Assembly (NCBI GenBank): GCA_900708905.1
Contig: CAADRB010000005.1
Coordinates: 5,064,689-5,128,688, forward strand
Direction: 5' to 3'
DNA: 64,000 bases
Source of the DNA: Hymenolepis diminuta
Lineage: Eukaryota > Platyhelminthes > Cestoda > Cyclophyllidea > Hymenolepididae
A program made the position numbers and the translations under genes. Positions 21,757 to 34,500 of this stretch are shown piece by piece. The notes under the pieces are model-generated. The model did no database searches, was not told the DNA's origin, and worked only from the letters and a program-made list of their open reading frames with translations. Every line of letters begins with the position of its first letter. Position 1 is the first letter of the stretch.

Positions 21757-23552
21757 GCATTCTTCAAGATTTGTACATGGCGGCCTATCTATCACCCAAG
21801 TTGCTATTGGTAATTATAAATAGGAAAATAGCAAGAAATTTGAAAAGAACGTTAATTATAATTATTTATCTTATTCGCAATCACTGTATTAATTTATATA
21901 AGAAACTATTTAGCTGGAAAATCAGGGAATTTTCCGGCACATTTAATGTAATCTCAGACAAGTAAGGAGATGCGTAATTTATTACAAATTCGACGTCGAC
22001 ATGAAAAATAATTGCCCTTTACCAATAAGTTTAAAAATTAAGATCACATTAAAGCTCTTCTAATTTTAATACCGGCATCAAAATTAGATAAAAGTAGCAT
22101 ATACCTGCATAACTTTTTTCCCCATTTGAGTTCAAATATTAAACTCAAATGCTTCCGAACGGGATAATGGTAACCATTCTTTCCTTATCATTTCCTTCTA
22201 TTTGCACATTATAGTTGAGAGCACATTATTGACTACTTGTTCACTTCTTTTAGGAAATAGGAAATACAAAACAATAAAATTTTATAAAAAGGTAAAATGT
22301 CATCTCTTGTATTTAACTAAAATCAAAACTAAAATTTTCTGAAAGGTAGACAACTCCACATATTTATCTGACCTATGTTCTGATCTCATATATTTAGTAA
22401 AATATTCATGGTGTTTAATGGAATGAAAACACAAGTCCTGAGACAGATTTACTAAAATGCATTACAAAATATTTCATTACTGAAATTACAAATAAAATAA
22501 CTAGATTAGTTTGTAATTAACCATCAAACCATTTGTAATTGACCCTTACACTCTTTTAGATCATATCGCACAGATTTTTAAATTATGGTCAATATTTCTG
22601 GTGCAATACTGTCTCCTATAATAGAACTTCTTTATACGGAAATAAATATGTAAGGGATTAATCTACTTGTGGCTTGCTTTAATCAGATAAGAGCATTTTT
22701 CATTTCTAGATGAGTATTAATCCTCCTCAACAAATTATATTGCTTAATAATTTCCGACTGATTAAACTAACCGTTGAAATACTGCAAACCTATCCACTTT
22801 GTCAAAAAAATTATCTAAAACTCTAAATCTCCAATTTTAAATTGCTATGAAGCATCAAAATCTAACATTTTACTTTTAATAAAATTAAACTTAGCATGTA
22901 AGAGCAAACATGGATTTCGTGGAACGGTTTAACTACTGTAATTAAAAGGCACATAAGAAACATTGGTATTATTAACGGTTTATCAATACGAGAAATTAAA
23001 TTGGCTTTGCTTACTATCCTTACATCCCATTTCGTGTTATAATTCGATGCAGAATTGATTAAAATAGACAAATATTTATTCCAGAATTAATAATTTTAAT
23101 CTATAAATTAAGACATTGTTGAATAGCTAAAATGGGAGTAAATTAGATGAAAGAATGGGAAAATTTTACAAATTAAATGTTTTAATAAAGCCGTACTTTA
23201 TAATTGCCAGTGTGTAATTCCAAGGAGCAACAAGCTAACGTTACATGAAGTTACCTAGTAAAGGCAAGTGAAAACACTTAAGGAATATTCGCAATACAAA
23301 AAATTGAAAATAATGATCAGAAAAGATATAAATTTACCTACTACTTTCGAAAGTTAAATAGAAGTTATTGAAAATTTTACTTATTTTATAATTGTTTAAG
23401 TAATTTTATTGTAAGTGCATTACTTCTAAATTCACTGGGTTGTGTTTCTGGTAACGTGCTTTGTTCAGTATTTGTTTATTGAGAATTTATTTTTACTTAA
23501 CAGCTAAAACTTGTTAACTATGAAATAATATCTCTTTTATCTAGCTATCACA
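21757..23552. other. Divergent intergenic region between STKLD1-like and NOP53 genes
   Basis: This is 1.8 kb of very AT-rich DNA between two genes transcribed away from each other, so it should contain both promoters. I see no CpG-rich block, no clear TATA or initiator that can be distinguished from background, and no RNA gene. Short ORFs are of the size expected by chance in such DNA. Confidence 0.5.
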
Positions 23553-26190
23553 ATGAGAAATCGCGGAAAAAACAAGAAGAAACAGTGGAAGCACATCCTT
23601 AAGAATATCTCTTCTGATTTGCACGATGCTGTCAGAGAAGAGGATTTGACGTATGTTTTCAATTAATAACTCAACAACTCTATAGCGCTGCTGGATTCCA
23701 GGTTCAAAAGGCTGAAAAGAGTCAAATTTTGAAAGGAGACAAAGATTCAGCCAAGGATCGTCCAGATATCCCAACAGCTAGTAGCGCTGTAGAAAGGCAT
23801 GTTTCTGTTAAGATCTAATTTTTTTATTCTAGAAAATCGTACAAGAAAGGGAAGCCCTCAATTTTTGCAAAGGCAGTTGATGTTTGGGATGATGGTTTTG
23901 AGGTCCAAAAGAAAGTATCTAATACTGTTGAAAAAGCCAGAAAAGTTCCAGAGGTGAGTTTATTTCCTGCCGTTTTTTTAATTTTATGTTGATATACTTG
24001 CTTAACTAAATCCATTAATGATTTATATGAGCTGAGTTAGTTGACGCAGCCATTAACCTGCTCGTTTATGAATTTAGATACTATGGATTCGATGAAAGTA
24101 GAGCTCTTGATATCTGTTTACAGCGTTTTCAACTGTTAATTGCAATTTTCCGTCCAGATTATGTTTCTTATCGAGGGCTATTAAAATCCGTTCTATAAGT
24201 TTCCAGTGAAAACAAACAGGCATGGGTCTGTGTATATCTTTTCAGTACAAATCGCTGTAAATTTAAGCGACAATACTTTCTTTAACATATGTACTTTCGG
24301 ATGGTTAGAGTCTTGTCATAAACTTTGCGATCAGTTGTCCGTATGTCTGCACTTCGATTTACTACTAGTATTTTTTTCTTTTAGCCTACAGAGAAGCTAT
24401 CCGAGCCCATACTGATAGTCCCCGCCGGTCAGTCTTATAATCCCACAGTAGTTGACCATCAAACCCTCCTGATGCACGTGGCTAAGGAGGAGGAAAAGGT
24501 GGTTGCCGCAGCAGATCCAGATGCCTTTAAGAAGAAGCGGAAGATGCGTCCCAAAAAGAAGAAGGTTAAATTAACTCAGGCTCAATTTGATGCCCTTAGG
24601 CGTGAGGAAAAAATGAAAAATATCACCGCGAAAGACTTGGCCAAAAAAATGCACAATGATTTGGAAAAGTAAGTTTTACTTAGTTTGAATAAGTAGGATT
24701 GATTTCGTATCATCAGCCTATGTTTTGTGAATTTTCAGTATTCCGAAATTGGTAAAGGAGATAAAGAAGGAGAAGAAAGAGTTAGAGGTGAAGAAAACAA
24801 AAAAGCAAATTAGGAAGGTGATTAAAAAGTACGAGAAATCAAACAAATTCCCTCTGTCATTCCAATTGCCCGGGGAACTGGCGCCCAGTCTTCGCAAGCT
24901 CAGAGTGAGTTTAATACTTCTTCTAGTTTGTTGCCGTGTTTAAATATTTAATTGGTTGATCCTATATTTAAGTGATCTTTTAAGCTTTTAGTCCTCAAGT
25001 TTATAGAGTTGCATTTAACTTAGAGGATGACTGTGCATTTTCCAAAATTTCCCTTTATGTCCCTATGTCTCAAACCTCTCTGTCATGTCTAGACGAGGTT
25101 ATCGAACCTGCCGTTTTCTATAACTATCCCGCTTCATTTAAAAGCACATCCGCATTCATGACCCGCATGCGTCCAGGTGACCCATATAAACTGCCTTTAT
25201 ATTTCCACTCACATACACAAGCAGACGCTTGTCTATTATCCGGTGTATGCTTCCTTCTTCTTAGACTCGCCCGATTTTTCATCGTGGTCTATTCAGTATA
25301 CTTTGTCCAACAAGCTGATGACCTTATTACTGTTTCTCCTACAAACTGATCACTTTGGTCTTATTTTATTGATGTATTTATGGTCTTCATTTGTTCAGTT
25401 TTGATTCCCCAAATTCATATCCATCTCGGAAATGGCTTAGTCATTATTATCACGTCGTGCTCCATAATATCTACCTCTGTTAGGCCAACCTGAATAGTTC
25501 TGTAAGAAATCAGGGGATTCATTGCGTGAAAGAAGACTTTCAAGCCTATTATGGGAAGTGTCGACAATAGTTAACCTGGATAGAAGGAAGATATCGTGAA
25601 AAACACGCATTCTACTACATCTCATGTTGATCCGAATTAACCAGTACGTTTGATAAGAAAATTAGGTATGCATTGACGATTGAGAACGTACCTTTGGATA
25701 CTCATGCGGTACTGCCAATGTCAGTCATTTCGGTCGGTCGTGCTGTTTACTGATGACCATTGATGTCGTGAAATCTGGCGTTGAACACTACACCAGATGT
25801 TGCATCCAAAGTGGACTTCATTTCCACTTATATATTTGGTTATATAGGAAGGTTACCTGTGGGTGTATTGGTAAAATATTGTGCGTTTAAATGGTAAATA
25901 TATTATGCGTTGTCATTGAGTTTTTTTGAAATCATGATCAGTTATTCGGAATCTCCTTTTGTCTCTGTTTCTATCATTTACGAAGTGATAGAACGACTGC
26001 GGTTATGTATAGAATGAAAGTGCTTATATAAATTGATTGAAAATATTATTTTTACCTACTTTAGATTGATCCCAACTGGATGCGTGAGGTGGAATTCAAA
26101 AGGAATAAATTGCCGCGCGCTCGTAGGACTCTTAACAGAAAGGCAGACGCGAAGATCTACGAACGCAGGAGCCGAAGAGATGTACCTTAA
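23553..26190 (+). CDS. NOP53: NOP53 (GLTSCR2), ribosome biogenesis factor
   Basis: NOP53 acts in the nucleolus in 60S pre-ribosome maturation, where it recruits the exosome for 5.8S/ITS2 processing. Exons: 23553-23650, 23686-23796, 23833-23953, 24385-24668, 24739-24904, 26065-26190, giving 301 aa. The N-terminus is basic (RNRGKNKKKQWKHI). Exon 3 has AVDVWDDGF, matching the yeast/human DVWD-type motif, which in yeast is the exosome-helicase docking site. Exon 4 holds the diagnostic VPAGQSYNPTVVDHQTLL block. A long Lys-rich coiled region follows, then LPGELAPSLRKLR and a basic C-terminus. It is shorter than human NOP53 (478 aa), mainly in the middle. Intron 2 (23797-23832) begins with GC. The last intron contains a family-C repeat, and a small missed exon there cannot be excluded. 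Confidence 0.88.
25020..25340 (+). repeat. Dispersed repeat family C, copy 1
   Basis: This about 300-bp segment in the last NOP53 intron aligns along its length with 62360-62720. Shared blocks include CTCTCTGTCATGTCTAG, TTATCGA, GCATTCATGACCCGCATGCG (degenerate in copy 2), CAGGTGACCCATATAAACTG and TATTCAGTATACTTTG. An overlapping open frame (25065-25349) is not conserved in the second copy, so the element looks non-coding. Same orientation as copy 2. Confidence 0.7.
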
Positions 26191-28590
26191 CTTTCTCTCC
26201 CTGCCTTTTTTCATTTTGTACAGATTATCCAGTTTTACAGTTCGTTGTGTGTTCCCGTTGTGTGGTTTGATGTTCCCCGATGAAAATGAATGAATGGATA
26301 TGCAAAATTGTTGTATTGTAATAGCGTTTGGCATTGTAAAATCAAAAGTGATTTTACCAGGAAGGAGTTACCGTTAAAAGCGATTACTATTCTAGCTTTT
26401 GTTAACTTTATCATAAACAAGGTAGGAAAAAAACCGCGAAGGAAATGAGCTGGAATGTACTCAAATTGAGATTGAAGTCATAGACGAGGGGGCAGGGGGA
26501 GGGCTTATTATGTGGAGGTTATGCAAATGTTATAAATTGGCAAGGACGCAGTTACATCAGCCTTAGTGGGTCGCTATTAGCAGTGTGAGAAATTTTTTTT
26601 GGATTATATTGTCCAGTTAAATATCAGCACTGGGTGACATTTGCTCTAATATGATAAGATAATTTAGGAATTATATGTAGGTTAGATCCGAAAGTGAGAA
26701 TTCTGTTTCATCTTCCATTGTGTATTTACTTGCTGTACTCAGTGCCTTATTCTTTTAGCCAACAGAGCTGACAACAGATTCTGTTCCTCTTTTGATTCAT
26801 CTTTACGCACTTGATATCCTGTGGATTGGGGCTACATCAAAGAAATAAGTCAAGTCATTGACATAGCTAGAAAGTTTGGAGACGGCCAACGGAGCCCACC
26901 CTATTTACTGAAATAAATAATATAAGTAAATACAAACGTTTTCTCATGATACACCAATCATGTGCGATCGTCAATAACTCCCGCAGTGATTGGCTGCTGC
27001 GCGGGTACCTATGTGCACAATAGGATCCCTGAGTGTATTCCGCCGTTAGGATTGGTAGTCATATTATCGTTCCAATTTGGCAGTCATGAATTTACTTTTG
27101 CCATCTATAACAAAAGAAGACGTTTATCCTGCAGCTAGTAAGCTAAATACTTGCGAGGAAAGGAGGCCGAAACACATATATAACAGTGGAAAGAGGAAAG
27201 ATAAGCATGAAAGTGGGATACTTGACAAATGAGATCTACCACAATTAGTTCAAATAAATTTCTACCAAACAGATAGTAACGTGGCCCACATATTCATTAT
27301 ATATAGAATCGGAAATTCAGTTTAGATCTATACTCTACGCTAGTTCAGAATAACTTCAACATTAAAAGTTAAAATTAGTTTTGCTTCAAGTAAAGTTATA
27401 TAAAGAAATGAAAAGACTGATGTGATCGAGTGAGATATTTATTTTTCGACCAACTCCCCCAGAACATTAATTTGTATTCAGGCGTCGATAGCTAAGTAAA
27501 TCACATGCGACTAAAGTATCAGAGATAAAGGTATACTACGGGTAGATAGTAGATACTGAATAATATATACTAAAGAAAGGATTCCACATAATATCTTAAA
27601 AACTTTGAGAGATCAGCGTAACTTTAAGAAAATATGGTCAAAGGCACGATAAATTGAATTACCTTATCTAATACGTATCAAGTAATCTCTAATGAATAGG
27701 TGACTGTAGAAAATGTACCAAATTTAATCCCGTCTAGCCATGACTTCAAAAACAATACGGTCTAAAAATTATTCATTGGCAAGGCTACATTAAAAACGTT
27801 TTTCGGTTTTAGGTATATCTGTCATTGATTGTTTCACATATCCACTCCGTTTTGCCAGTATTTTGATATTTTAGTAGACATAAGGGAAACAGCAAGAAAT
27901 TTTAAAAGACTCCAGGAGCACAAGAAATCAAGTAAAAAGATCAGTGGAGTGTCAAAAGAGAAGAAAATGATAAATAACTACTAATGAAACTGAAATAACG
28001 GTGTTAGCTCTTATGTGTAAATATGTTCTAGAAAAAAAAACAATTTGAAACTCTAAATATAAAAAATAATATATTGAGATGAAATTTATGATTTTATAAA
28101 TCTCTTTTAACATCTCCCCCTAAGAATTCCTACTGGATAATTAAGTTCACCTAATATATTAGTGTCAAGACGTAATGACTCAGAATTGTGATTTTTTTAA
28201 AATGCACTCATGCAATATCCTCGACGTCTATTGGTTATTCAAGTTTAACAAATGTGCTCTTAAATCGGGAGGAGTATGCAGTTGGCACTTAATCGGCTTG
28301 TTGTAAAGAAAAATTCTGCCCTATTCCCGAAAATAAGGCGGATTCCCAAAGGCAACGGTCATATTATATTGCATTTAGAATTTCAATAATCATATGTGCC
28401 GTTTTTGCTGTTCATGCTGTAGAGTTTGCGTTTTACTAAGAAGCAAATTCGTCAGTACAAAGGATAATGAAGGCGATGAACAATATATGTAAGTTCGTAT
28501 TAATTCATTGCTCTTTAAATGCTTATAAAATCACATGTAACCTCATCGCTTGTTTAAGTACCTACAACATTGCGCGCCTGAGTGGAAACT
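26191..28590. other. Intergenic region between NOP53 and the PNPLA6/7 gene
   Basis: This is 2.4 kb of AT-rich DNA between two genes in the same direction. It should hold the NOP53 3' untranslated region and the esterase promoter. I see no ORF with family character. Around 26970-27020 is a G+C-rich island-like patch (GTGATTGGCTGCTGCGCGGG) of unknown meaning. Confidence 0.5.
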
Positions 28591-31500
28591 ATGGATGGCC
28601 GCTTGAGGCTTTGCCGTTTGATATTGGTACTTTCTACCATTTTTACTATAATCGAGAATGCCTCAAATAACGAAAAATTATCTGAAAATGTCTGTCAGAG
28701 TGATAGTGATTACTTCTATTCCTTCTCCAAAGATAACGCAAATGAGGACTCTACTTCATCGGATTTGATATACAAATTAATAGTACTGTCTACATTTTGT
28801 TTAATAATTTTTTAGTTATCTGGTACTTTATTATTTGTTGTTTCACCATTAATTGCAATCGTTATTTGGATGTTATGTCAGCGTCTACGACACAAAGGTA
28901 TATTAGTTTCATTACTAATCCCTCCATACCTTAGTGCCATTCCGACAAGAGAATAAAGTTAACCGTTTTCGCTTTCGAAATCGAGATAAGATTCGTTATT
29001 ATGCCATTCGTCTTACCCGAAATTTTAATTCCATTGCATCGAAGTCAAGAGATGAACAACGAGAGCTCATAATTGGTTACGTCAAAAGGTTATTATTATT
29101 AATCTTGTTACACTCTTGTTTACAGACTTTTTAGTGGTGATTCCGAGGGTCGAAATCCTCTTCTCAAGAGGCGCAGTCTCCCAGAGTCCTTCTTTGAACC
29201 AGAATCTGGGGATGAGGGCAGCGATATGCCTGAAGATCTCAAGATCATGGTCAAACACTTTCGTCTACTATCTTACCTTGGCCGGGATGTTGTTCAAAAT
29301 CTCGCAGATGTTATTAGCACAAAGGAGTTAGAAGCTGGATCCTATCTTTATCGTGAGGGAGATCCTGAGGACAAAATATACGTAGTCAAAAGCGGCCGCA
29401 TAGATCTCCAGGTTACAGATAAGGTGAGTGTAACTGTTCCTCTCTTTTCTAATTCGATTATAGCAATATGTTACTGTCTGTGTTTAAATTTAGGATGATT
29501 ACTCAACAGTTATTCATAAGGTAAGGAGCGGTGGGAATCCCTACAGTTTAATGGCCATTTTGGACGTAATGAATAACCATGAATCAACATATCATCGTAT
29601 CGAGGCTGTTGCTAAGACTAAAAGCAAAGTCATTTGTCTAGCAATCTCAGATTTGATCAAAGTTTGTCGTAATCATCCACCAACCAACCTTCGACTTGCT
29701 CAAATGATTGTTATTCGTCTACATCGTGTTACATTTTCAGCTCTTCACAATTTCTTTGGTCTGGATAAGGAACTATTTAGTCAGGTATGCTTCTACTGCT
29801 TGCTTCTTTCTTATTTTTCTTTTTTATTTGGGCAAAGAGCATGTAAACATACAGAAAGTAGGATTGTGATTTGGAATTAGGTTGAAGTATAGGTTGCTGT
29901 ATTCAATGTTGATTGATTGTTTGGCAATTTGTTCACTTTATGTGTGCTGGTGACGTTATGGTTAATGTAACGTCTATCAAGTCAGAGGTCATAGGTTTAA
30001 TACGGATCGATGAGCATCTAGTAAAGAGAAGGAGAAGGAATGGTAGATATAGGTCAATAGAAGAATAATTAAATGCCACTTTCTCATCGGAGAGGCTTCA
30101 GGATGATGCTCTTTGCCAGAGATCACGAGATCGATGCTCATCCAGTAATGTGGGCGACCAAACCCCTGATTAAGTCTGGTCAACAAGAGAGGTGGTAGAA
30201 TTTAAGTTTCTCGTTAGAGCGACTCCAGGATACCCCCTCTATCCAAATCAAGTGTTGTGAATGCTTCTCCCAATCGACTTCGGAAATTTTTTCCTCAATG
30301 GGCACTTACTTAATTGTTAAAAGTAATAGTTTTCTCCAAATTGTCATGCTGGTGTAGAATTAGGATCTGTTGATACTTCATATTAATCTATCATTATTTT
30401 CTTAAGGAGCGTCAAACGTTTGTAAAGGGCTCGGCAGTCCAATCCTTGTTAAGCCAGCTCGGTGAAGAAACTAAACCGTTTAAATACAGTGAGTGCTTCA
30501 ATAGCAGTATTTCACGTATGGATTCATTTAATCGATTTCATGACGCTTTTGCAATCATATTTCAGAGGGCAGTCATGGAAAATCAAAGTCTGTCATCACT
30601 ATGCCTATTGGAACATCAAACACCGATCACCTAATGCCGCCTTCTAACCACACGAGCACTGAAAGTAACAAATCTACAGGCGCTTCAAAACTTACCCACA
30701 GTTCCTCTGGAAAGCATCTAGATGCTAATGCCAATAGTCTTGAGGTGGTCGGTACGCTGGTGTCAACCAATTCTGTCTCAAAGCTCCTTGAACTCGGCGA
30801 AGCTGCTACTGCAAATACTCCGAGTACTAATCGTAAGGATTCCTCCGGATTAGCTCCTTCTACTAAAATCGCTCTAATTCGAGCTGCTCAAGAGGATCTT
30901 GCGCGAATTTTTGGTCTCCCTGAAGGAACAGCAGCTTTTGATGATGGTATGCTGACCGTTACCCGGGTGGCAGAGGGAGAATTCATCTCAAAGGAGGGAG
31001 AACTCCAACCCGCTCTGTACTATATCCTCTCGGGTGGCTTTGTGATTACTCAAATTCCCTCAGTTGCTGGTCCCGTGAGTTTATGCTCTTTTTCTAGTTT
31101 TCTTGTTTTGAGTTGTCTAAATTGATACCGCCCTGTGTGGGTATGTAATGAAATTTGTGCGGCCGATTTTGTACATCAGAAACGGAGGGTTATTGATCAA
31201 CTTACGAAATCAGTTTGGCAGATGATATAAATACTTTGGCTTCTGATATTCTGAATGACATATTTTTCGATATTTAATTTGCTCTTCATGAAATTCCTTT
31301 CCCAGTTTAAAGTCAGCCTTTCTGTTATTATTAGAGGTTTTTTAATTGGGATCGAATGTGATAATTTTTAGTTGTAAAACGGGTGAAAATTTCTATGGAA
31401 TCTGATTGTATCGGATACTGGTTAAATAGGAATGCAATCAACTGGATTAAACAGAATGAATCAATCCTTGTTCATATTGAGGTTAAGATTCGGACACGTA

Positions 31501-34500
31501 GCTTTCAGTATTACATTAGCTGAAGGAGGAGTGGGATTATAAAGAAAATATTTTTAATCATAGAAGGCTTCTAAACACAAGTAACAGTAAGAGAAATCAA
31601 AAAGTGTATGAAAGGGAAAGAAAGAGACAATCTGAATTCCAGATTAATTGCAATTAATCGTCCGATGCACTCCGGTTGATTTTGATCCTAAGTATCATTG
31701 GATAAGCGGAACAAATGAAACTACAGATCACATGATCTTTGACTTACTGCTTCACCCTTTAATGATAATGAAAATACAGTTTGAAAGCGTTGTCCCTTGC
31801 TAATGGTCTTGTCTGATTTCTTCTAAACTTATTTTTATTGTCTCAGACCCAGTCACAATATTAACAGGAAAAAATTTTGTAATGTATTGAGATTTGTGTG
31901 CAAAGACCCCGGCGGAAGAGGAGGGAGAACATGTTTAGATTAGATCAAATTTTAGTATATTGTCTGATAAGTTACAATTGCAGATATTGACGTACCCTTT
32001 ATCAGAATCAGTAGAGATGCTTGTGGGAAGGTAAGGTCTACGTTTAGAATCCAGATGTTGTCTGTGTAGTTCATAAGATCATTGAATCAGTAATGGAGGT
32101 CATTACAATGCTTAGTTGCGGTTCGACGGATTTCAAACTTGTTTTCCTTGATGATTCAAATGCGTAGGTGCTTAGAACTATCAAAAGACCGCAGGATTCC
32201 TTCCTTCTGTCCAAGATTAGGCTTGGGAAGTATTTCCCTTCAACGAAATTGAGAATTAAGATCATGTCGTTAAGCTAGAATAGTGGTGAGGTGGTCAACC
32301 TTCGTGTCTGCTAAGTCGGATCACAAGATAGATGCTCATCGAAGCACGTCTAGTGATGTGGACGGCTAATTGCGCTGAATTTATGGTTTAGTGGGTCGCC
32401 ATTTTCACTATGATCGGGTACTGGCTGAAATTAACCCTTGTATATTTCTTCAACACTAGTCGGATACATTTCTTGTCAATGGCATTTTGACTCTAATCCA
32501 CCAAATTTTGGATAGAGATTTGAAATGTCCATTCATTGCTTAATAACCGAGGCATTCCAAACACTATCCTCTTTCTCTTTCTCAAAAACAGGGTTCCACA
32601 ACGCCCGTTCCAGTTCTCCACACTTCACCAGGTGAACTTGTTGGCCTGATGGGTGTAATCACAGGTGAAGCAAACAACTGCAGTGCGCAAGCCTCTGTCG
32701 CTTCTCGTGTCGCAATCATTGGACGAGATGATTTCTTCCATCTGGTTAGAGCTCATCCTCAAGTTCTTATCAACGCTGCCTGCCTCGTTAACCGAAAACT
32801 CTCACGTCTCCTCAGACTTGCAGATTTCGCGATTGAATGGCATGGTGTTGGTGCAGGAAAGGCTCTCTATAAGTTAGTTCTTGCTGACTTCCCTCATATC
32901 CATTCATAACTGTTATTGATTTATTCACTTCCTTTTCAAGACAAGGCGACAGTTCAAACTACATCTATGTGGTGATCAATGGTCGTTTTCGAGAGTTTCA
33001 TACAAATCCTGACGGTACTCGCAGTGTTATCGCTGAATCCGGTCGTGGTGCATTCTTGGGATACGTTGAAGTGACTAGTGCCAAACCGAGAGTGAATACG
33101 GTCCTCGCTATTCGGTAAGCGATAGATAATTGGAAACTATTTTAAAAAGATGAATTGCCTTCAAAGTCTTGTACTGAATAAGTTAAGCCAGAGTGATTTA
33201 TAAATGTAATCATTGAAAATAAATAGAATGGTTGTTGTTGAATATATGTGTTTTCGATCCCTCACAACTCTAGATAATTATTTTCATTTTAAGCACGAAT
33301 TTTTCTACTAAAGAGTTGTAGATCTCCCCTATTTCGGGTTGTGCAATGGTGAAGGTTTAAATATGGATATTTTTTAAGTTTGATAAATGTGATAGTTTGA
33401 TGTCTTGATTCGCATTTTCGTGACTTCAGTGTCTAGTTTTTTTTGTTTTACATTTACTGTTTGTACAAAGTAGGGTTTCCATTCACTAATTATTCAGTGT
33501 CATGCTTTTGTTCGTTTCAGCGTCTTTCAATTTGACTACGAGATCGGTATTCTGGACTGACTAACCAAACTGTTTAATATTGGTTTTAGAATGAGAATTT
33601 CTTCAAAAAATCACATGTATTGGTAAATAATTTTGTGCAAGCATGTCTATGATGATGAGTGGGTTGAGATATCTAACTCTTCATTATTCTATCAATCATA
33701 GCTTTCATCTTTCCTGAACAGATCAATATCATGACCGTTCCCCCTTTCCCCTTTTTAGCCAACAATTCCTCTTAAAAATTAATTTTTTGATAATGTTTTA
33801 GGCATAAAACTTATTTCTTCATCGTAATTGAATGATACTAATTTATTTGATTTCTGCTCGCTAATTGATCAACGTATTGATCCCTCTCTTTTCGCCTTTA
33901 GTGACTCAGAAGTTGTGAAGATGCCTTCAATCCTCCTCAACTGGCTTAAACGTCTAACTCCTCACCCAGTTAGTCGCTTCATTCAGCTCCTTTCCGACCG
34001 TCTAATGCAACCAGCAAGTTATGGAATTCTAGAAGCAGGTCAGAACTCCTTTGTGCCCTTCACAGCAGGTCCTGGTACCGACTTTGGTGTGGGAGGGGTC
34101 CTTCAACACTCTCAACTCAACGCGGCTGGAAGTGGCGGAACAATGACAAATCTTAGAGCGATTGCCTTTCTCCCCACTTCACCGGAAATCAATACAGAAG
34201 CGTTCACATTGGAGCTACAGCATGCTATGTCTGTATTTGGATCGACAGTTCGACTAACTTCCAGTGTGTTACTCATTTTGTAGGAAGCGTGATCTAAATA
34301 AGACTTTGTTAAGGAACAGTCTATTAGATAAGATAAGTTAATATGAAAGGGTATTAAATTATATAAGAACATGAAATATAGAAAGATGGACCAAGAAGTG
34401 TAAAGGATATAAATTTAATATTAAGCGATCATCTTACCGCAATGATCACTAACCCCTTATTCAGCAAGGAATACGAAAGTGAGTATATCTCTGGATCTAC

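Noticed and set aside
25065..25349. 94-codon plus-strand open frame starting with ATG
   Set aside because: It lies inside repeat family C within a NOP53 intron, and the other copy at 62.4 kb does not keep the frame.
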